From assembly GCA_016181905.1 (NCBI GenBank), contig JACOYM010000031.1:1-15310 (forward strand): a stretch of DNA of 15,310 nucleotides, in the 5' to 3' direction. Source of the DNA: Candidatus Pacearchaeota archaeon (GTDB lineage: Archaea > Nanobdellota > Nanobdellia > Pacearchaeales > GW2011-AR1). The translations under genes were made by a program, and so were the position numbers. The notes beneath the pieces were generated by a model, which was not told where the DNA came from, did no database searches, and was given only the letters and a program-made list of their open reading frames with translations. Positions 1-6,822 of the stretch are shown here, in pieces; the stretch's first letter is position 1; every line of letters begins with the position of its first letter.

Positions 1-2
1 GT

Positions 3-353
3 TCCAGCTTGAAAGGAACTGGAAAGGGATTTCAATTTTCTGAGGGGACACTCCAAAAGGCCGATAATTCGGTGCTATTTGTTGATGAAATTGATAAGAT
101 GGACAAAAAGGATCAAGAGGCGCTTTTATCAGCAAAAGGCACTTTAGAAAACCAGTTTATCTCGCAAAAACATATGCATTTATCCCAATTCAAGCATGCG
201 CTTGGTCTTTTTTCCTCTCCGCCAATAGACATTGGCCATGCAGACACGCCCCAGCCGCTTGGATTTAATAAGATGTATATCTCTGATTTTTCACCAGCCA
301 CTTTCATTGCACCGATTTCTGCATTCAATCTGCCAACCGCATTCATTATGTAA
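3..353 (+). CDS. AAA+ ATPase fragment, MCM/Mg-chelatase-like, partial and truncated
   Basis: The frame is open from the left edge, so the true start is outside the window. The first 44 or so codons look like the Walker B region of an MCM-like AAA+ ATPase: a small-residue SS near the start, then GTLQKADNSVLFVDEIDKMD followed by a KKDQEALLSA helix. In MCM helicases this region reads roughly ADxGxxxxDExDKMxxxDRxALxxAMEQ, so the match is good up to about base 140. The expected MEQ and the downstream sensor and arginine-finger parts are missing. From about base 140 to the stop at 353 the frame is simply antisense to the leftward pilin-like gene and carries no protein signal. Either the gene is broken by a rearrangement here or the contig is a chimaera. 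A MoxR/RavA-type AAA+ protein is the alternative assignment. Confidence 0.55.
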   Translation, partial: SSLKGTGKGFQFSEGTLQKADNSVLFVDEIDKMDKKDQEALLSAKGTLENQFISQKHMHLSQFKHALGLFSSPPIDIGHADTPQPLGFNKMYISDFSPATFIAPISAFNLPTAFIM

Positions 354-523
354 TTCATATTTGTCTCTGCCTGCACTAAATCCTGCCTTTTAGAAAAAAT
401 GCCATACAGCAAAACAGCAAGCAGAACCAGCAATCCAATGCCTATAACCGCGAGTATAATCTTAAGTGTCTCTTCTGGTAAAATATCTGCTTTTTTAGCT
501 TTTTTAATTTTTATGCAATTCAT
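113..523 (-). CDS. Single-TM pilin-like protein with C-terminal cysteines, 3' end uncertain
   Basis: 136 aa if started at the ATG at 523, whose ATGA overlaps the stop of the upstream gene (520-522); this coupling decides the start over the ATG at 544. A basic N-terminus (residues 1-20) is followed by one TM segment (about 20-43, LKIILAVIGIGLLVLLAVLL) and then an extracellular-type region rich in N and G. A Cys cluster sits near the end (Cys110, Cys116, Cys118, Cys120 in NWDKCICFCE). This is the layout of small pseudopilin or TadE-like subunits encoded beside archaeal Tad machinery; the Cys residues may form disulfides or bind metal (inference). The last 15 or so residues (FSKVPFADKSAS) run into the AAA+ fragment on the other strand, so the natural C-terminus may be lost. 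It would be the last gene of the leftward pilus operon. Confidence 0.6.
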   Translation of the reverse strand: MNCIKIKKAKKADILPEETLKIILAVIGIGLLVLLAVLLYGIFSKRQDLVQAETNMNYIMNAVGRLNAEIGAMKVAGEKSEIYILLNPSGWGVSAWPMSIGGEEKRPSACLNWDKCICFCEINWFSKVPFADKSAS

Positions 524-1044
524 TTTGGCTCCTCTTTCCTGCATATAAGATTTCCCTTTAGTGTCCATGCCCTATCAATTGGCTTTATCTCGCTATCCAA
601 AAACTCTGCCTTAAGAACAATCTCATTATCCACTATGTTTGCCGCAACAGGATCTGCCCCCCCTGTTGCCTTCCTTATTATCGAGTATTCTTTGCTCCAT
701 ACTCTCTCCTTTGCAATATAAAAAGGCGTTTGTTTATATTCATCATTCACCTCGATAAATATATAATATTGTTTGAATAACCCCTCGCCTTCTGCATTCT
801 GGTAAAAGCCAACCCTAACGGGGCAAAAGCTTTTTGTCTCCGCATCGCTCAGCTTGCTCATGTCAATGTAGGTTTCATCAGGCGGCGCATAATTCGGCAG
901 ACCTCTCATCCAATTAAAAATCCCCTGCCTAAAAATAATAATAAGAATAACAATAACAGCAATAAGCAGCAAAACAAGGATTATTGCAACCATTTTTCCT
1001 TGCTCCATTTCCCCTTTTTTATCCTGCACCTTCAGCATTTTCAT
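520..1044 (-). CDS. Single-TM pilin-like secreted protein
   Basis: 174 aa. A short charged leader (KVQDKKGEMEQGK) precedes one strong TM helix at about residues 19-38 (VAIILVLLLIAVIVILIIIF), then a roughly 130-residue domain that should lie outside the membrane. KKG followed by E resembles the K/R-G/A site cut by archaeal prepilin peptidases (PibD/FlaK), but the match is loose. The start at 1044 is supported by a GGAGG Shine-Dalgarno at 1054-1058, 9 nt upstream; the internal ATG at 1038 is less well spaced. It lies 22 bp after the preceding small pilin-like gene and overlaps the next by ATGA, so the three are translated together. No domain family is recognised in the soluble part; a role as a minor pilin or pseudopilin of the neighbouring Tad system is inferred. 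Confidence 0.65.
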   Translation of the reverse strand: MKMLKVQDKKGEMEQGKMVAIILVLLLIAVIVILIIIFRQGIFNWMRGLPNYAPPDETYIDMSKLSDAETKSFCPVRVGFYQNAEGEGLFKQYYIFIEVNDEYKQTPFYIAKERVWSKEYSIIRKATGGADPVAANIVDNEIVLKAEFLDSEIKPIDRAWTLKGNLICRKEEPK

Positions 1045-1066
1045 TTAAAAATTCCTCCTTCAAAAT

Positions 1067-1303
1067 TCAAAATCCCCCGCCTGCTCCGCCACCGCCGCCA
1101 CTCCCTCCGCTAAACAAATTCCTAAACATATTTTTTATATACTCAATTGCATTTGCCCCTTTTCCGCTAAGTATCAAATACCCAATAAGTGCGACAGCAA
1201 GTATGATAACTGCAATGATAAAATATGCCATAAAGTCCATTTCAGCTTCTGCTCTTTTTCCTGCGCTCTTCCCTCTTTCTCTCTGCCCTCTTCTCATCAT
1301 CAT
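1067..1303 (-). CDS. Small pilin-like protein with glycine-rich tail
   Basis: 78 aa. Basic N-terminus (MMMRRGQRERGKSAGKRAEAEMD), one TM helix at about residues 28-46 (FIIAVIILAVALIGYLIL), a short amphipathic stretch and a C-terminal tail of Gly and Ser (SGGSGGGGGAGGGF). KRA followed by EAEMDF resembles a class III (archaellin/pilin) cleavage site with an acidic residue a few positions later, as in archaeal type IV pilins. Its size and position directly after the platform protein make it the best candidate for the main pilus or filament subunit here, but that is inference. Three ATGs in a row open the frame. There is no Shine-Dalgarno; an AT-rich TATA-like element at 1321-1331 lies about 24 nt upstream and could give a separate leaderless transcript. 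Confidence 0.6.
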   Translation of the reverse strand: MMMRRGQRERGKSAGKRAEAEMDFMAYFIIAVIILAVALIGYLILSGKGANAIEYIKNMFRNLFSGGSGGGGGAGGGF

Positions 1304-1320
1304 AAAAACAGCATCGAATG

Positions 1321-1331
1321 CTTAATAAATT
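1321..1331 (-). promoter_or_regulatory. Possible internal TATA box for the small pilin-like gene
   Basis: On the minus strand the sequence reads AATTTATTAAG, centred about 24 nt upstream of the ATG at 1303, the spacing seen at other apparently leaderless genes in this window. An internal promoter would allow the small subunit to be made in excess over the platform protein. It lies in the 50-bp gap after the TadC stop. The call rests on composition and spacing only. Confidence 0.3.
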
Positions 1332-1353
1332 TAACTTCCGCCCCCGGACTATT

Positions 1354-3531
1354 TCACCCGCCAGTCGCAATCCCTCCTAATGCAATCTTTGCAAGAAGCG
1401 AAAGAGCAAAAATTGTAATAAATGCAACAATTAGGTATATTAAAATACCCCTCTTCAGATTTTTTGACAGGTCATAAATCTTCTTCAGCCTGTCCTCTCC
1501 GGAATCAACCAAGACAAGCGTGTCTGTCAGGATAAAGATTATCTGGACAAGGTAGATTCCTATGGCTATCTGCAGATAATAAGGCGGAATCATCTGCGTT
1601 ATGTCAAAAATCTTTACAATATTCCCCATAGTGCCTACATCCTGCGTGCCTTCCAATCCGCTTGAGATGCTTGCCATAAGCCCTGTTAATGTGTTGATTA
1701 TGGCAGTGATCATGCCGGCTAATCCAACAACAATGCCTGAAAGCAAAGGCGCAAGAAATACCATGTTGCTTTTCATGTCTGACACAACCTCTGCCAATAA
1801 ATCTCTCAGCCTTTCAGTTATCTTGTCAATGTTCTTAACATACTGCGAAATGCTCATCAGGCTTCTTGCAGCAACATCCAGCCCTTTTTTAACACTCTCT
1901 GTAAGTATCTTCATGCTTGTTGCAATCAGCATGGAAGGATAATATATGATTGCCCCTCTCTTTGGATTGAATATTGCCTGCTCGACAGACATTCCAAGCT
2001 GCTGTATATTTGTATTTACCCTCTTGAAAAAATCCTCTGTCGCCAATCCCCTTGTTGACTCAACAATCCTTGAAAATGCAATCTCTGCCGGAATGCCGTC
2101 CCCTAACCTGTTCCCAAGCTGAAACAGGCTTGAGGCAAACTCTTTCTCAAGCTGTTTTGATTTTTCCCTTTCTTTTATCATCTCTTTGGTTTTCATCTCA
2201 TATGCTATTGAAAAAAACAAAGCAATGCTTAAAGGCACAAACAGGCTCAACAGCAAAGCCACAATCCCAAAGGGCCCGACAAGTCCTGCATCTGTTGTCT
2301 TAAAGTCAAAAACATTTCCTGTTCCTAAAAACCCTAATCCTATCTCGCTTAATGAATAATCATTAGGCAATCCAATTAGTTGCGCAAATTGCGTTTGAAA
2401 CAACAGGGGGAATAATCCAATTAAAAGCAAAGGCAGGCACATAATAGCAGCAAAAGCATAAGGTGCCTTGCTCTTATACTGCGGATAAAGGGGATTCATC
2501 TCCAAAACATCAGACTCTCCATATCCCCCTGGCCGTTTCATCATTATCTCGCTTGTCAGGTAAAATACAAAAAACGGAATAATTAAATTGAACAAAACAA
2601 AAATCATGTACCATGACAATGCTCCCTGCAATAAAGTTGATGCAAGAGGCAGAAGCGCCAGCGTCAATGTAGGCAAGACAATGCCTAACATGTATAAATT
2701 TGTTAAAGGGCTCCTTATCTCCCTGCTGTATTTCAGCATCTTTTCATAAACACCATCAAGTATAACCTCAAGCGCCTTTTCCAAAGTTCCAACTCTCCTT
2801 GATTCAGATGGCTCGTATAAGCTTGATTCTATCAGATGAAATGCCTCAACAAACTCTGTGCTATAGTCTCTCCACATCTCAAGATACGCATCTAAACTCT
2901 CTTTCACTGTGCTGTATCTTCCCGTCTCAACATCCCAAAACACCTTTTTCAGGTCAAGAGATAAGGGGGGCTTTAAATGCTGCGAGGCAAATGCAACCGC
3001 CCTTTCAAGATTGCTTGTATGCTTCATGTATACAACAACATACAATATGCAGTCAACCATCTGTGATGATGCCTTTAATCTCCATTTCTGCGCAAGCCGC
3101 GCCGGGAATTCTGACAGGTAATAAAACAGAAACAATGAAAATATGAATGTCAGGAAAAGAAGCAAAAATGGAAATGCCCCGGAAATCATGTAGATGCTCA
3201 AGGATATAGTAATGCCTGCAAAAAAAACCAGCAGCAAAGACAGCAAAGACAAAGATGCTGCCTGGCTCGGTGTAATATCAAGATGGGCAATGTCTATCTT
3301 TTTCTGCAATCTTTCAGAATCTTTTTTCGCTACTCTTATCCTTATAACATTCCCAATTGACTGGCATAATCTCTCATATCTGGAAAGCTCCGGGAGCGCA
3401 TCCCTCTTGAAAGCCAGAAAATCCCTGCTTACATTTTGGGCAGAATATTCTTCACTCTCTGCTCCAATCTCACTTTCAATCTTAGAGCCATACTTCCTAA
3501 GAATTTCATCAACATCTATATTGTCAGCCAT
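1354..3531 (-). CDS. tadC: TadC/FlaJ-type pilus assembly platform protein, duplicated T2SSF
   Basis: 725 aa polytopic membrane protein. It anchors the pilus or secretion machine and couples the cytoplasmic ATPase to subunit insertion. Two copies of the type II secretion F-like layout are visible. The first has TM segments at about 92-140, a cytoplasmic helical domain at about 155-265, then TMs at 278-327. The second has TMs at 356-378 and 420-444, a helical domain at about 460-590 (FASSLFQLGNRLGDGIPAEI), then TMs at 590-618, 650-675 and 694-718. Bacterial TadB and TadC are each about 300 aa, so this resembles a fused TadB-TadC as found in archaeal FlaJ-like proteins. The N-terminal 85 residues are charged and cytoplasmic. 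The start overlaps the RHH gene by 8 bp and is preceded by AGAGGCAAG. It should work with the ATPase at 4400-6682. Confidence 0.85.
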   Translation of the reverse strand: MADNIDVDEILRKYGSKIESEIGAESEEYSAQNVSRDFLAFKRDALPELSRYERLCQSIGNVIRIRVAKKDSERLQKKIDIAHLDITPSQAASLSLLSLLLVFFAGITISLSIYMISGAFPFLLLFLTFIFSLFLFYYLSEFPARLAQKWRLKASSQMVDCILYVVVYMKHTSNLERAVAFASQHLKPPLSLDLKKVFWDVETGRYSTVKESLDAYLEMWRDYSTEFVEAFHLIESSLYEPSESRRVGTLEKALEVILDGVYEKMLKYSREIRSPLTNLYMLGIVLPTLTLALLPLASTLLQGALSWYMIFVLFNLIIPFFVFYLTSEIMMKRPGGYGESDVLEMNPLYPQYKSKAPYAFAAIMCLPLLLIGLFPLLFQTQFAQLIGLPNDYSLSEIGLGFLGTGNVFDFKTTDAGLVGPFGIVALLLSLFVPLSIALFFSIAYEMKTKEMIKEREKSKQLEKEFASSLFQLGNRLGDGIPAEIAFSRIVESTRGLATEDFFKRVNTNIQQLGMSVEQAIFNPKRGAIIYYPSMLIATSMKILTESVKKGLDVAARSLMSISQYVKNIDKITERLRDLLAEVVSDMKSNMVFLAPLLSGIVVGLAGMITAIINTLTGLMASISSGLEGTQDVGTMGNIVKIFDITQMIPPYYLQIAIGIYLVQIIFILTDTLVLVDSGEDRLKKIYDLSKNLKRGILIYLIVAFITIFALSLLAKIALGGIATGG

Positions 3532-3790
3532 CTTGCCTCTTTTTTCCTCCTTCTTTCTTGCTTCTATCTAACATTCTCGCATTTAAAAAACTCTCTGCCA
3601 GTGAGGGGTTTTTTAACCGCTCAGAAATTTTGTTTTTATGAGAATTTCTGGCATTTAAAAATTCAATTATTGCCAGATTCACAACCTGCTTCTTGCTGGA
3701 ATAAAGAAATTTGTTTTTAGTGATAAATTCCTCAATGGTTTTCAGTAATTCCTTGTCTATCTTTACAACTGCGTCCTTTGCTGCTTTCAT
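3524..3790 (-). CDS. Ribbon-helix-helix (CopG/MetJ-like) regulator leading the pilus operon
   Basis: 88 aa. The first 48 residues have the RHH layout: a short strand (DAVVKID, about 6-12), helix A (KELLKTIEEFITKN, about 13-26), a turn, and helix B (SSKKQVVNLAIIEFLNAR, about 31-48). RHH proteins bind palindromic operators as dimers, with the strand in the major groove. The remaining 40 residues are basic and probably flexible. The gene overlaps the start of tadC by 8 bp, so regulator and platform are co-transcribed. Three tandem palindromic repeats lie just upstream, which is typical of an autoregulated RHH gene. Autoregulation and control of the pilus operon are inferred from this arrangement; the RHH assignment rests on pattern and size, not on a search. 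Confidence 0.65.
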   Translation of the reverse strand: MKAAKDAVVKIDKELLKTIEEFITKNKFLYSSKKQVVNLAIIEFLNARNSHKNKISERLKNPSLAESFLNARMLDRSKKEGGKKRQDG

Positions 3791-3793
3791 TAT

Positions 3794-3873
3794 TATAAGA
3801 GTTCTAATGCTTGCTTTTTATGTTATAGGAGTCCTAGGGCTTGCCTTCATAATATAGGAGTCCTAGAACCTTG
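3794..3873. repeat. Three tandem ~30-bp operator-like repeats
   Basis: Three imperfect copies start at 3794 (TATAAGAGTTCTAATGCTTG), 3824 (TATAGGAGTCCTAGGGCTTG) and 3853 (TATAGGAGTCCTAGAACCTT), spaced 30 and 29 bp apart, close to three helical turns. The core TAGGAGTCCTA is an odd-centred palindrome in copies 2 and 3 and is degraded in copy 1. A TATA-like ACATAAAAAG on the minus strand (about 3813-3822) lies between copies 1 and 2, some 27 nt upstream of the RHH start codon. A repressor on these copies would block access by TBP/TFB. The likely ligand is the RHH protein encoded next door (inference). Confidence 0.65.
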
Positions 3874-3880
3874 GTTCTAG
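3863..3880. promoter_or_regulatory. Inverted repeat CTAGAACC-TT-GGTTCTAG
   Basis: Perfect 8-bp arms separated by TT, overlapping the end of the third tandem repeat. It could be a further operator in the divergent promoter region between the RHH gene and the DUF1284 gene, or a small hairpin in a transcript. Confidence 0.5.
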
Positions 3881-3913
3881 TTACTCTTAGTAACAAAAAG
3901 TAACTTTATAAGG
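3880..3913 (+). promoter_or_regulatory. GTTACT-CTT-AGTAAC operator-like site plus TATA box
   Basis: GTTACT at 3880-3885 and AGTAAC at 3889-3894 form a perfect inverted repeat with a 3-nt centre. A second odd palindrome, AAAGT-A-ACTTT (3897-3907), abuts a TATA-like CTTTATAAGG (3904-3913). AGTAACAAAAAGTAA (3889-3903) matches 14 of 15 bases at 13724-13738 in front of the HxlR gene. It may drive the DUF1284 gene, with a predicted leader of about 50 nt. GTTAC-type inverted repeats are common operators for HxlR-family regulators, so control by the HxlR protein in this window is a reasonable guess. Confidence 0.45.
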
Positions 3914-3987
3914 TTTGCGGCATATAATTTAGGGCTGGGACGGAAGCGTGCAATAGATTAATAAGTATTCTTTGCTATAATCACAAA

Positions 3988-4230
3988 ATGGAAAATACAA
4001 TACAAATTAGGGCGCATCATTTAGCTTGCATTCCCAGGTTTTATCATGGAGGTTATGATAAATATTTTGCAGAAAATATAAAAAATATTTGTGCTGCAAT
4101 AAGGAAATATCCAAGCACCAAAATAAAGATTTTAGCTGGAAAACTTGATGATTTATGCATGAAATGCCCGCATAAATACAAGAATAGGTGCATACAATGT
4201 CAAGAAATTGGGAAATGGGTAATATCATAA
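3988..4230 (+). CDS. DUF1284-like protein, short form
   Basis: 80 aa. The N-terminal half has the DUF1284 signature: an IRAHHLACIPRFYHGGYDKYF stretch with the double His, then FAENIKNICAAI, then DDLCMKCPHK with a further Cys pair (C-x2-C-x6-C-x2-C overall). DUF1284 function is not established; the conserved His and Cys residues suggest metal or Fe-S binding. As I recall the family, members run to about 130 aa and carry a further C-terminal helix, so this copy looks short, ending soon after the last Cys. The start ATG is the first in frame. The gene sits alone on the plus strand, splitting the two leftward pilus gene blocks, with a TATA-like site at 3904-3913. Codon use is more AT-rich than in the pilus genes. 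Confidence 0.7.
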   Translation: MENTIQIRAHHLACIPRFYHGGYDKYFAENIKNICAAIRKYPSTKIKILAGKLDDLCMKCPHKYKNRCIQCQEIGKWVIS

Positions 4231-4274
4231 TTTGCGGGCCTTGAGCGAGTAATAAGTTCCGTTTTAATTTGTCA

Positions 4275-4391
4275 ATGAATAAGATAAATGAAAACACGAT
4301 AAAATCTGTTTGTAAGGATTGTATTTTCTTAGGCAATTGCATAAAAGTTGGAATAAACAACTCATTTAGAAAAGATTTGAATAAGAATTAA
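4275..4391 (+). CDS. Candidate Cys-rich microprotein (38 aa)
   Basis: An ATG at 4275 opens 38 codons ending in TAA at 4389. The peptide contains SVCKDCIFLGNCIKVG, a C-x2-C-x5-C motif resembling the C-x2-C-x6-C of the DUF1284-like protein just upstream (CMKCPHKYKNRC). It may be a real metal-binding microprotein, a remnant of a longer gene or a chance frame. A GTTTTAATTT stretch at 4261-4270 lies only 5-14 nt upstream, too close for a normal TATA box, and no Shine-Dalgarno is evident. It ends 8 bp before the convergent tadA stop. Confidence 0.35.
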   Translation: MNKINENTIKSVCKDCIFLGNCIKVGINNSFRKDLNKN

Positions 4392-4399
4392 GCATATGC

Positions 4400-6682
4400 T
4401 CACCTTCCCTTTCTTATCTCGTCACGGAGCCATTTCTGCCATAATGGAAAAACCCTTTCTCCTAGGGGAAGCCCTATCTCTTTTCCCACCTCATCAGAAA
4501 TCCTGTGAAATGCATTGTTTGACAATGAATTAAACCTTGCTTCAAGCAATTCCGGAATGCTTAGCTTTTCAGCCAAATTAACAATCTCCTGCTTCATCTT
4601 TGCCCTCAGCATTATATTGTCATAAACAGCGTCCCAGTTTCCTGCCCATCCTTTGACACTTGCCGCAATAGTCTTGATAATCTCGCTGTCTCCATTAATC
4701 AAATCTTCAGTTGGCTCAAGCTCATCCTTCTCAACATTATACTTTAATAAATCAACAAACCCTTTTTCTTCTAAAGGGTCCTTTGTCCAGTGCTTTCTTA
4801 CCTCTGAAACCTGAATAACCCTTTTCCATGAATGCAGCCCATCTGGCGATTTTACAGGATTGCAGACAACTATGCAGTCTGTCGCCTTGAAACTTGTCAC
4901 AGGAACTTGCAAGTCATTCACTACCCTGTCAAACACGCCATACGGCGATGCCCCATGAATTGTCCCTGCAACAACATTTGCCAATGCCCCAATTCTCATT
5001 GCTTCATACAATGCCTTCGCCTCTATGCTTCTAACCTCCCCGACAATCAAGCTGCTGTCCCCAAGCCTTAAGCTTGTCCTTATGCCTTCATCTGCCCCTA
5101 TCTCTGTTGACGACGAAAGCAGCGCGCTTCTAACCTTCATCCTTTGAATGTCATATCCAATCTTCCTTAGTGCATCTACGGGTAATTCAAGAGTGTCCTC
5201 CAAAACTATTACCCTGTACTTCTGCATAATCTCAAGCATCAGGCTTCCAAGCAATGAAGTCTTGCCCGCGCTTCTTGTGCCTGCAACTAGCATAGTCCTT
5301 GAGCCATCTATCATAAAGCTAAGCAAGCCGGCTGCAAAAGAATTCAACATCCTGTTCTTCACAAATAAAGGCAGCGTCCATGGCTCTTCCCTGTGCTTCC
5401 TGTATGCATATGCAATTCCATTTGGTGAAAGCGGCTGCTGAATAATCGCAACTCTTGCCCTTCCCTTTTCTATAGATAATTCTGTGTCTAATATTGGGTG
5501 TGCCTCATCCAAGGGCCTTCCTGAAAGCATCCTGAATTTTGCTGCCCAAGAGTCAGCATCCTCCTGGCTTGGAATTATGTTTGTAACACATTCATCATAC
5601 TCAGAATGCCTTACAAATATATTGTTTTGAGAAATAGGAGCATTCAAGACAATGTCCTGCAGATTCTTGTCCTGCAATAAGACTTCAATCAGGCCAAAGC
5701 CAATTGTATGCCTGACAAGTATTGTGGCAAGCTTGTTTAACTGCTCATATGTTATTAAAATTCCTTTATTCCTTGCAAGTTCCTCCAGTAAATCCCTTGA
5801 CACATTCATAAATACCTGCCTTGTCCTTTCGGGGTCTGTAAATTCCTCTGCCTTTGGCCTGTGCTCTACCAAAACATTTCTTGCAAGATTCAAAAGCATG
5901 TGATGCTCCTCAGTAAGAGCATACTCCGGCGGCATCAGGTGGTATATGAACTTTGCCTCATCCTCTTTCTTCAAGATAGTAACAATGCTCCTGTCATATC
6001 CAGAGCTTATCTCATACTGCGAAACAATCTCCCCGTCTTCCGGCAATGTTGCAACAAGCCTTGTAAATGTAAAGTTTGGAATAATATCCGGCCTGAAAAA
6101 ATGCTCATATACCTGCCGGTCATAAAGCTTGTAGCCAACAAGAAACAGCATTGCCTCTTTTACAAGCCTTGTATTCTCCATAAACGACAAGAATTTTTCC
6201 AAAAGCCTGTTGAAATTCAACTGCCCTTCTTTGTAGTCTGGCTGGCTTCTCTCTGCTGCAATCTTCTCCTCTCTCAAAATCCTCTTTATCTCATAATAGC
6301 ATGCAATCGGGTCTTGTTTCAGCAGCATAACAAGATAGCTCATAATAGAGTGTTTCTCTGCAAGAAGGTTCTGGTAGTTTAATACAAGCCTCGCCGGCGA
6401 CAATACCCTTTCATGCTTCATAAGATATGTGTAAAGCTGCGCAATCTCCAAAAGCAAGGATGTTTGCTGAAAATCATGATTATAATTCCTCTGCTGCACA
6501 AAAACAATCCTTGATATATTGGGGGATTCTATCAGGGCATCAACTGTTCTTGACATTACCTCCCTCGACTCTGCAAGCGAAGGAACATACGGCGCTCCTA
6601 AATAATTAAAATACAGAACACTCTGCCCTGCCTCTCTCTCAACCTCATACGAGTAAAGTGTTGCCCCTTGCTTGAATATCAT
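4400..6682 (-). CDS. tadA: TadA/VirB11-like pilus assembly secretion ATPase
   Basis: 760 aa hexameric cytoplasmic ATPase of the type II/IV secretion superfamily, which powers filament assembly through the TadC-type platform. Walker A is GTRSAGKTS (about 468-476), the Asp box is VIVLEDTLELP (about 491-501), Walker B is SSLIVGEVR (about 543-551) and the His box is GTIHGASP (about 573-580). ADEGIRTSLRLGDSSL before Walker B is typical of the TadA branch. The linker and N-terminal domain occupies about 300-460. Residues 1-300 form a long extra domain not found in bacterial TadA (about 400-450 aa), probably an archaeal specificity domain. A C-terminal extension of about 140 residues (620-760) is charged and helical. 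A GGAGG Shine-Dalgarno 5 nt before the ATG fixes the start. The gene is separated from tadC by the DUF1284 insert and has its own promoter. Confidence 0.9.
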   Translation of the reverse strand: MIFKQGATLYSYEVEREAGQSVLYFNYLGAPYVPSLAESREVMSRTVDALIESPNISRIVFVQQRNYNHDFQQTSLLLEIAQLYTYLMKHERVLSPARLVLNYQNLLAEKHSIMSYLVMLLKQDPIACYYEIKRILREEKIAAERSQPDYKEGQLNFNRLLEKFLSFMENTRLVKEAMLFLVGYKLYDRQVYEHFFRPDIIPNFTFTRLVATLPEDGEIVSQYEISSGYDRSIVTILKKEDEAKFIYHLMPPEYALTEEHHMLLNLARNVLVEHRPKAEEFTDPERTRQVFMNVSRDLLEELARNKGILITYEQLNKLATILVRHTIGFGLIEVLLQDKNLQDIVLNAPISQNNIFVRHSEYDECVTNIIPSQEDADSWAAKFRMLSGRPLDEAHPILDTELSIEKGRARVAIIQQPLSPNGIAYAYRKHREEPWTLPLFVKNRMLNSFAAGLLSFMIDGSRTMLVAGTRSAGKTSLLGSLMLEIMQKYRVIVLEDTLELPVDALRKIGYDIQRMKVRSALLSSSTEIGADEGIRTSLRLGDSSLIVGEVRSIEAKALYEAMRIGALANVVAGTIHGASPYGVFDRVVNDLQVPVTSFKATDCIVVCNPVKSPDGLHSWKRVIQVSEVRKHWTKDPLEEKGFVDLLKYNVEKDELEPTEDLINGDSEIIKTIAASVKGWAGNWDAVYDNIMLRAKMKQEIVNLAEKLSIPELLEARFNSLSNNAFHRISDEVGKEIGLPLGERVFPLWQKWLRDEIRKGR

Positions 6683-6686
6683 CTTG

Positions 6687-6745
6687 CCTCCTTTTTTGCT
6701 GTGTCATGCTGTACAAAACTAAATTGAAGGCATTAAAATAGTTTT
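6687..6745 (-). promoter_or_regulatory. tadA promoter and Shine-Dalgarno
   Basis: Reading leftward, a TATA-like CTATTTTAATG (about 6734-6744) is followed about 55 nt later by the ATG, with AGGAGGCAAG directly before it (GGAGG, 5-nt spacing). This leadered, Shine-Dalgarno-bearing start contrasts with the leaderless starts elsewhere. tadC has a similar AGAGGCAAG before its ATG. Confidence 0.5.
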
Positions 6746-6822
6746 CTATGGCGCTCATCGCAACAATTTTAAACCCATTCTTCCTGTTAAATTTGTAAAT
6801 TACATAAACAAATAAAAAGAGG

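Noticed and set aside
984..1325. 113-codon plus-strand frame with a Pro-rich run
   Set aside because: The Pro run is simply the complement of the Gly-rich tail of the small pilin-like gene on the minus strand.
3794..3873. Short CRISPR array
   Set aside because: The repeats are only about 14-20 bp with spacers near 10-15 bp, palindromic and imperfect, with no cas genes; an operator array fits better.
3930..3955. Possible riboswitch around GGGCTGGGACGGAAGCGTGC before the DUF1284 gene
   Set aside because: The GC-rich patch in the leader shows no extended pairing that I could find and matches no riboswitch consensus I know.
4007..4360. 117-codon minus-strand frame
   Set aside because: It is antisense to the DUF1284-like gene, which has clear family motifs, and it shows none of its own.
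5861..6382. 173-codon plus-strand frame opposite tadA
   Set aside because: It is antisense to a strongly conserved ATPase gene, has no motif, and its composition follows the complementary codons.
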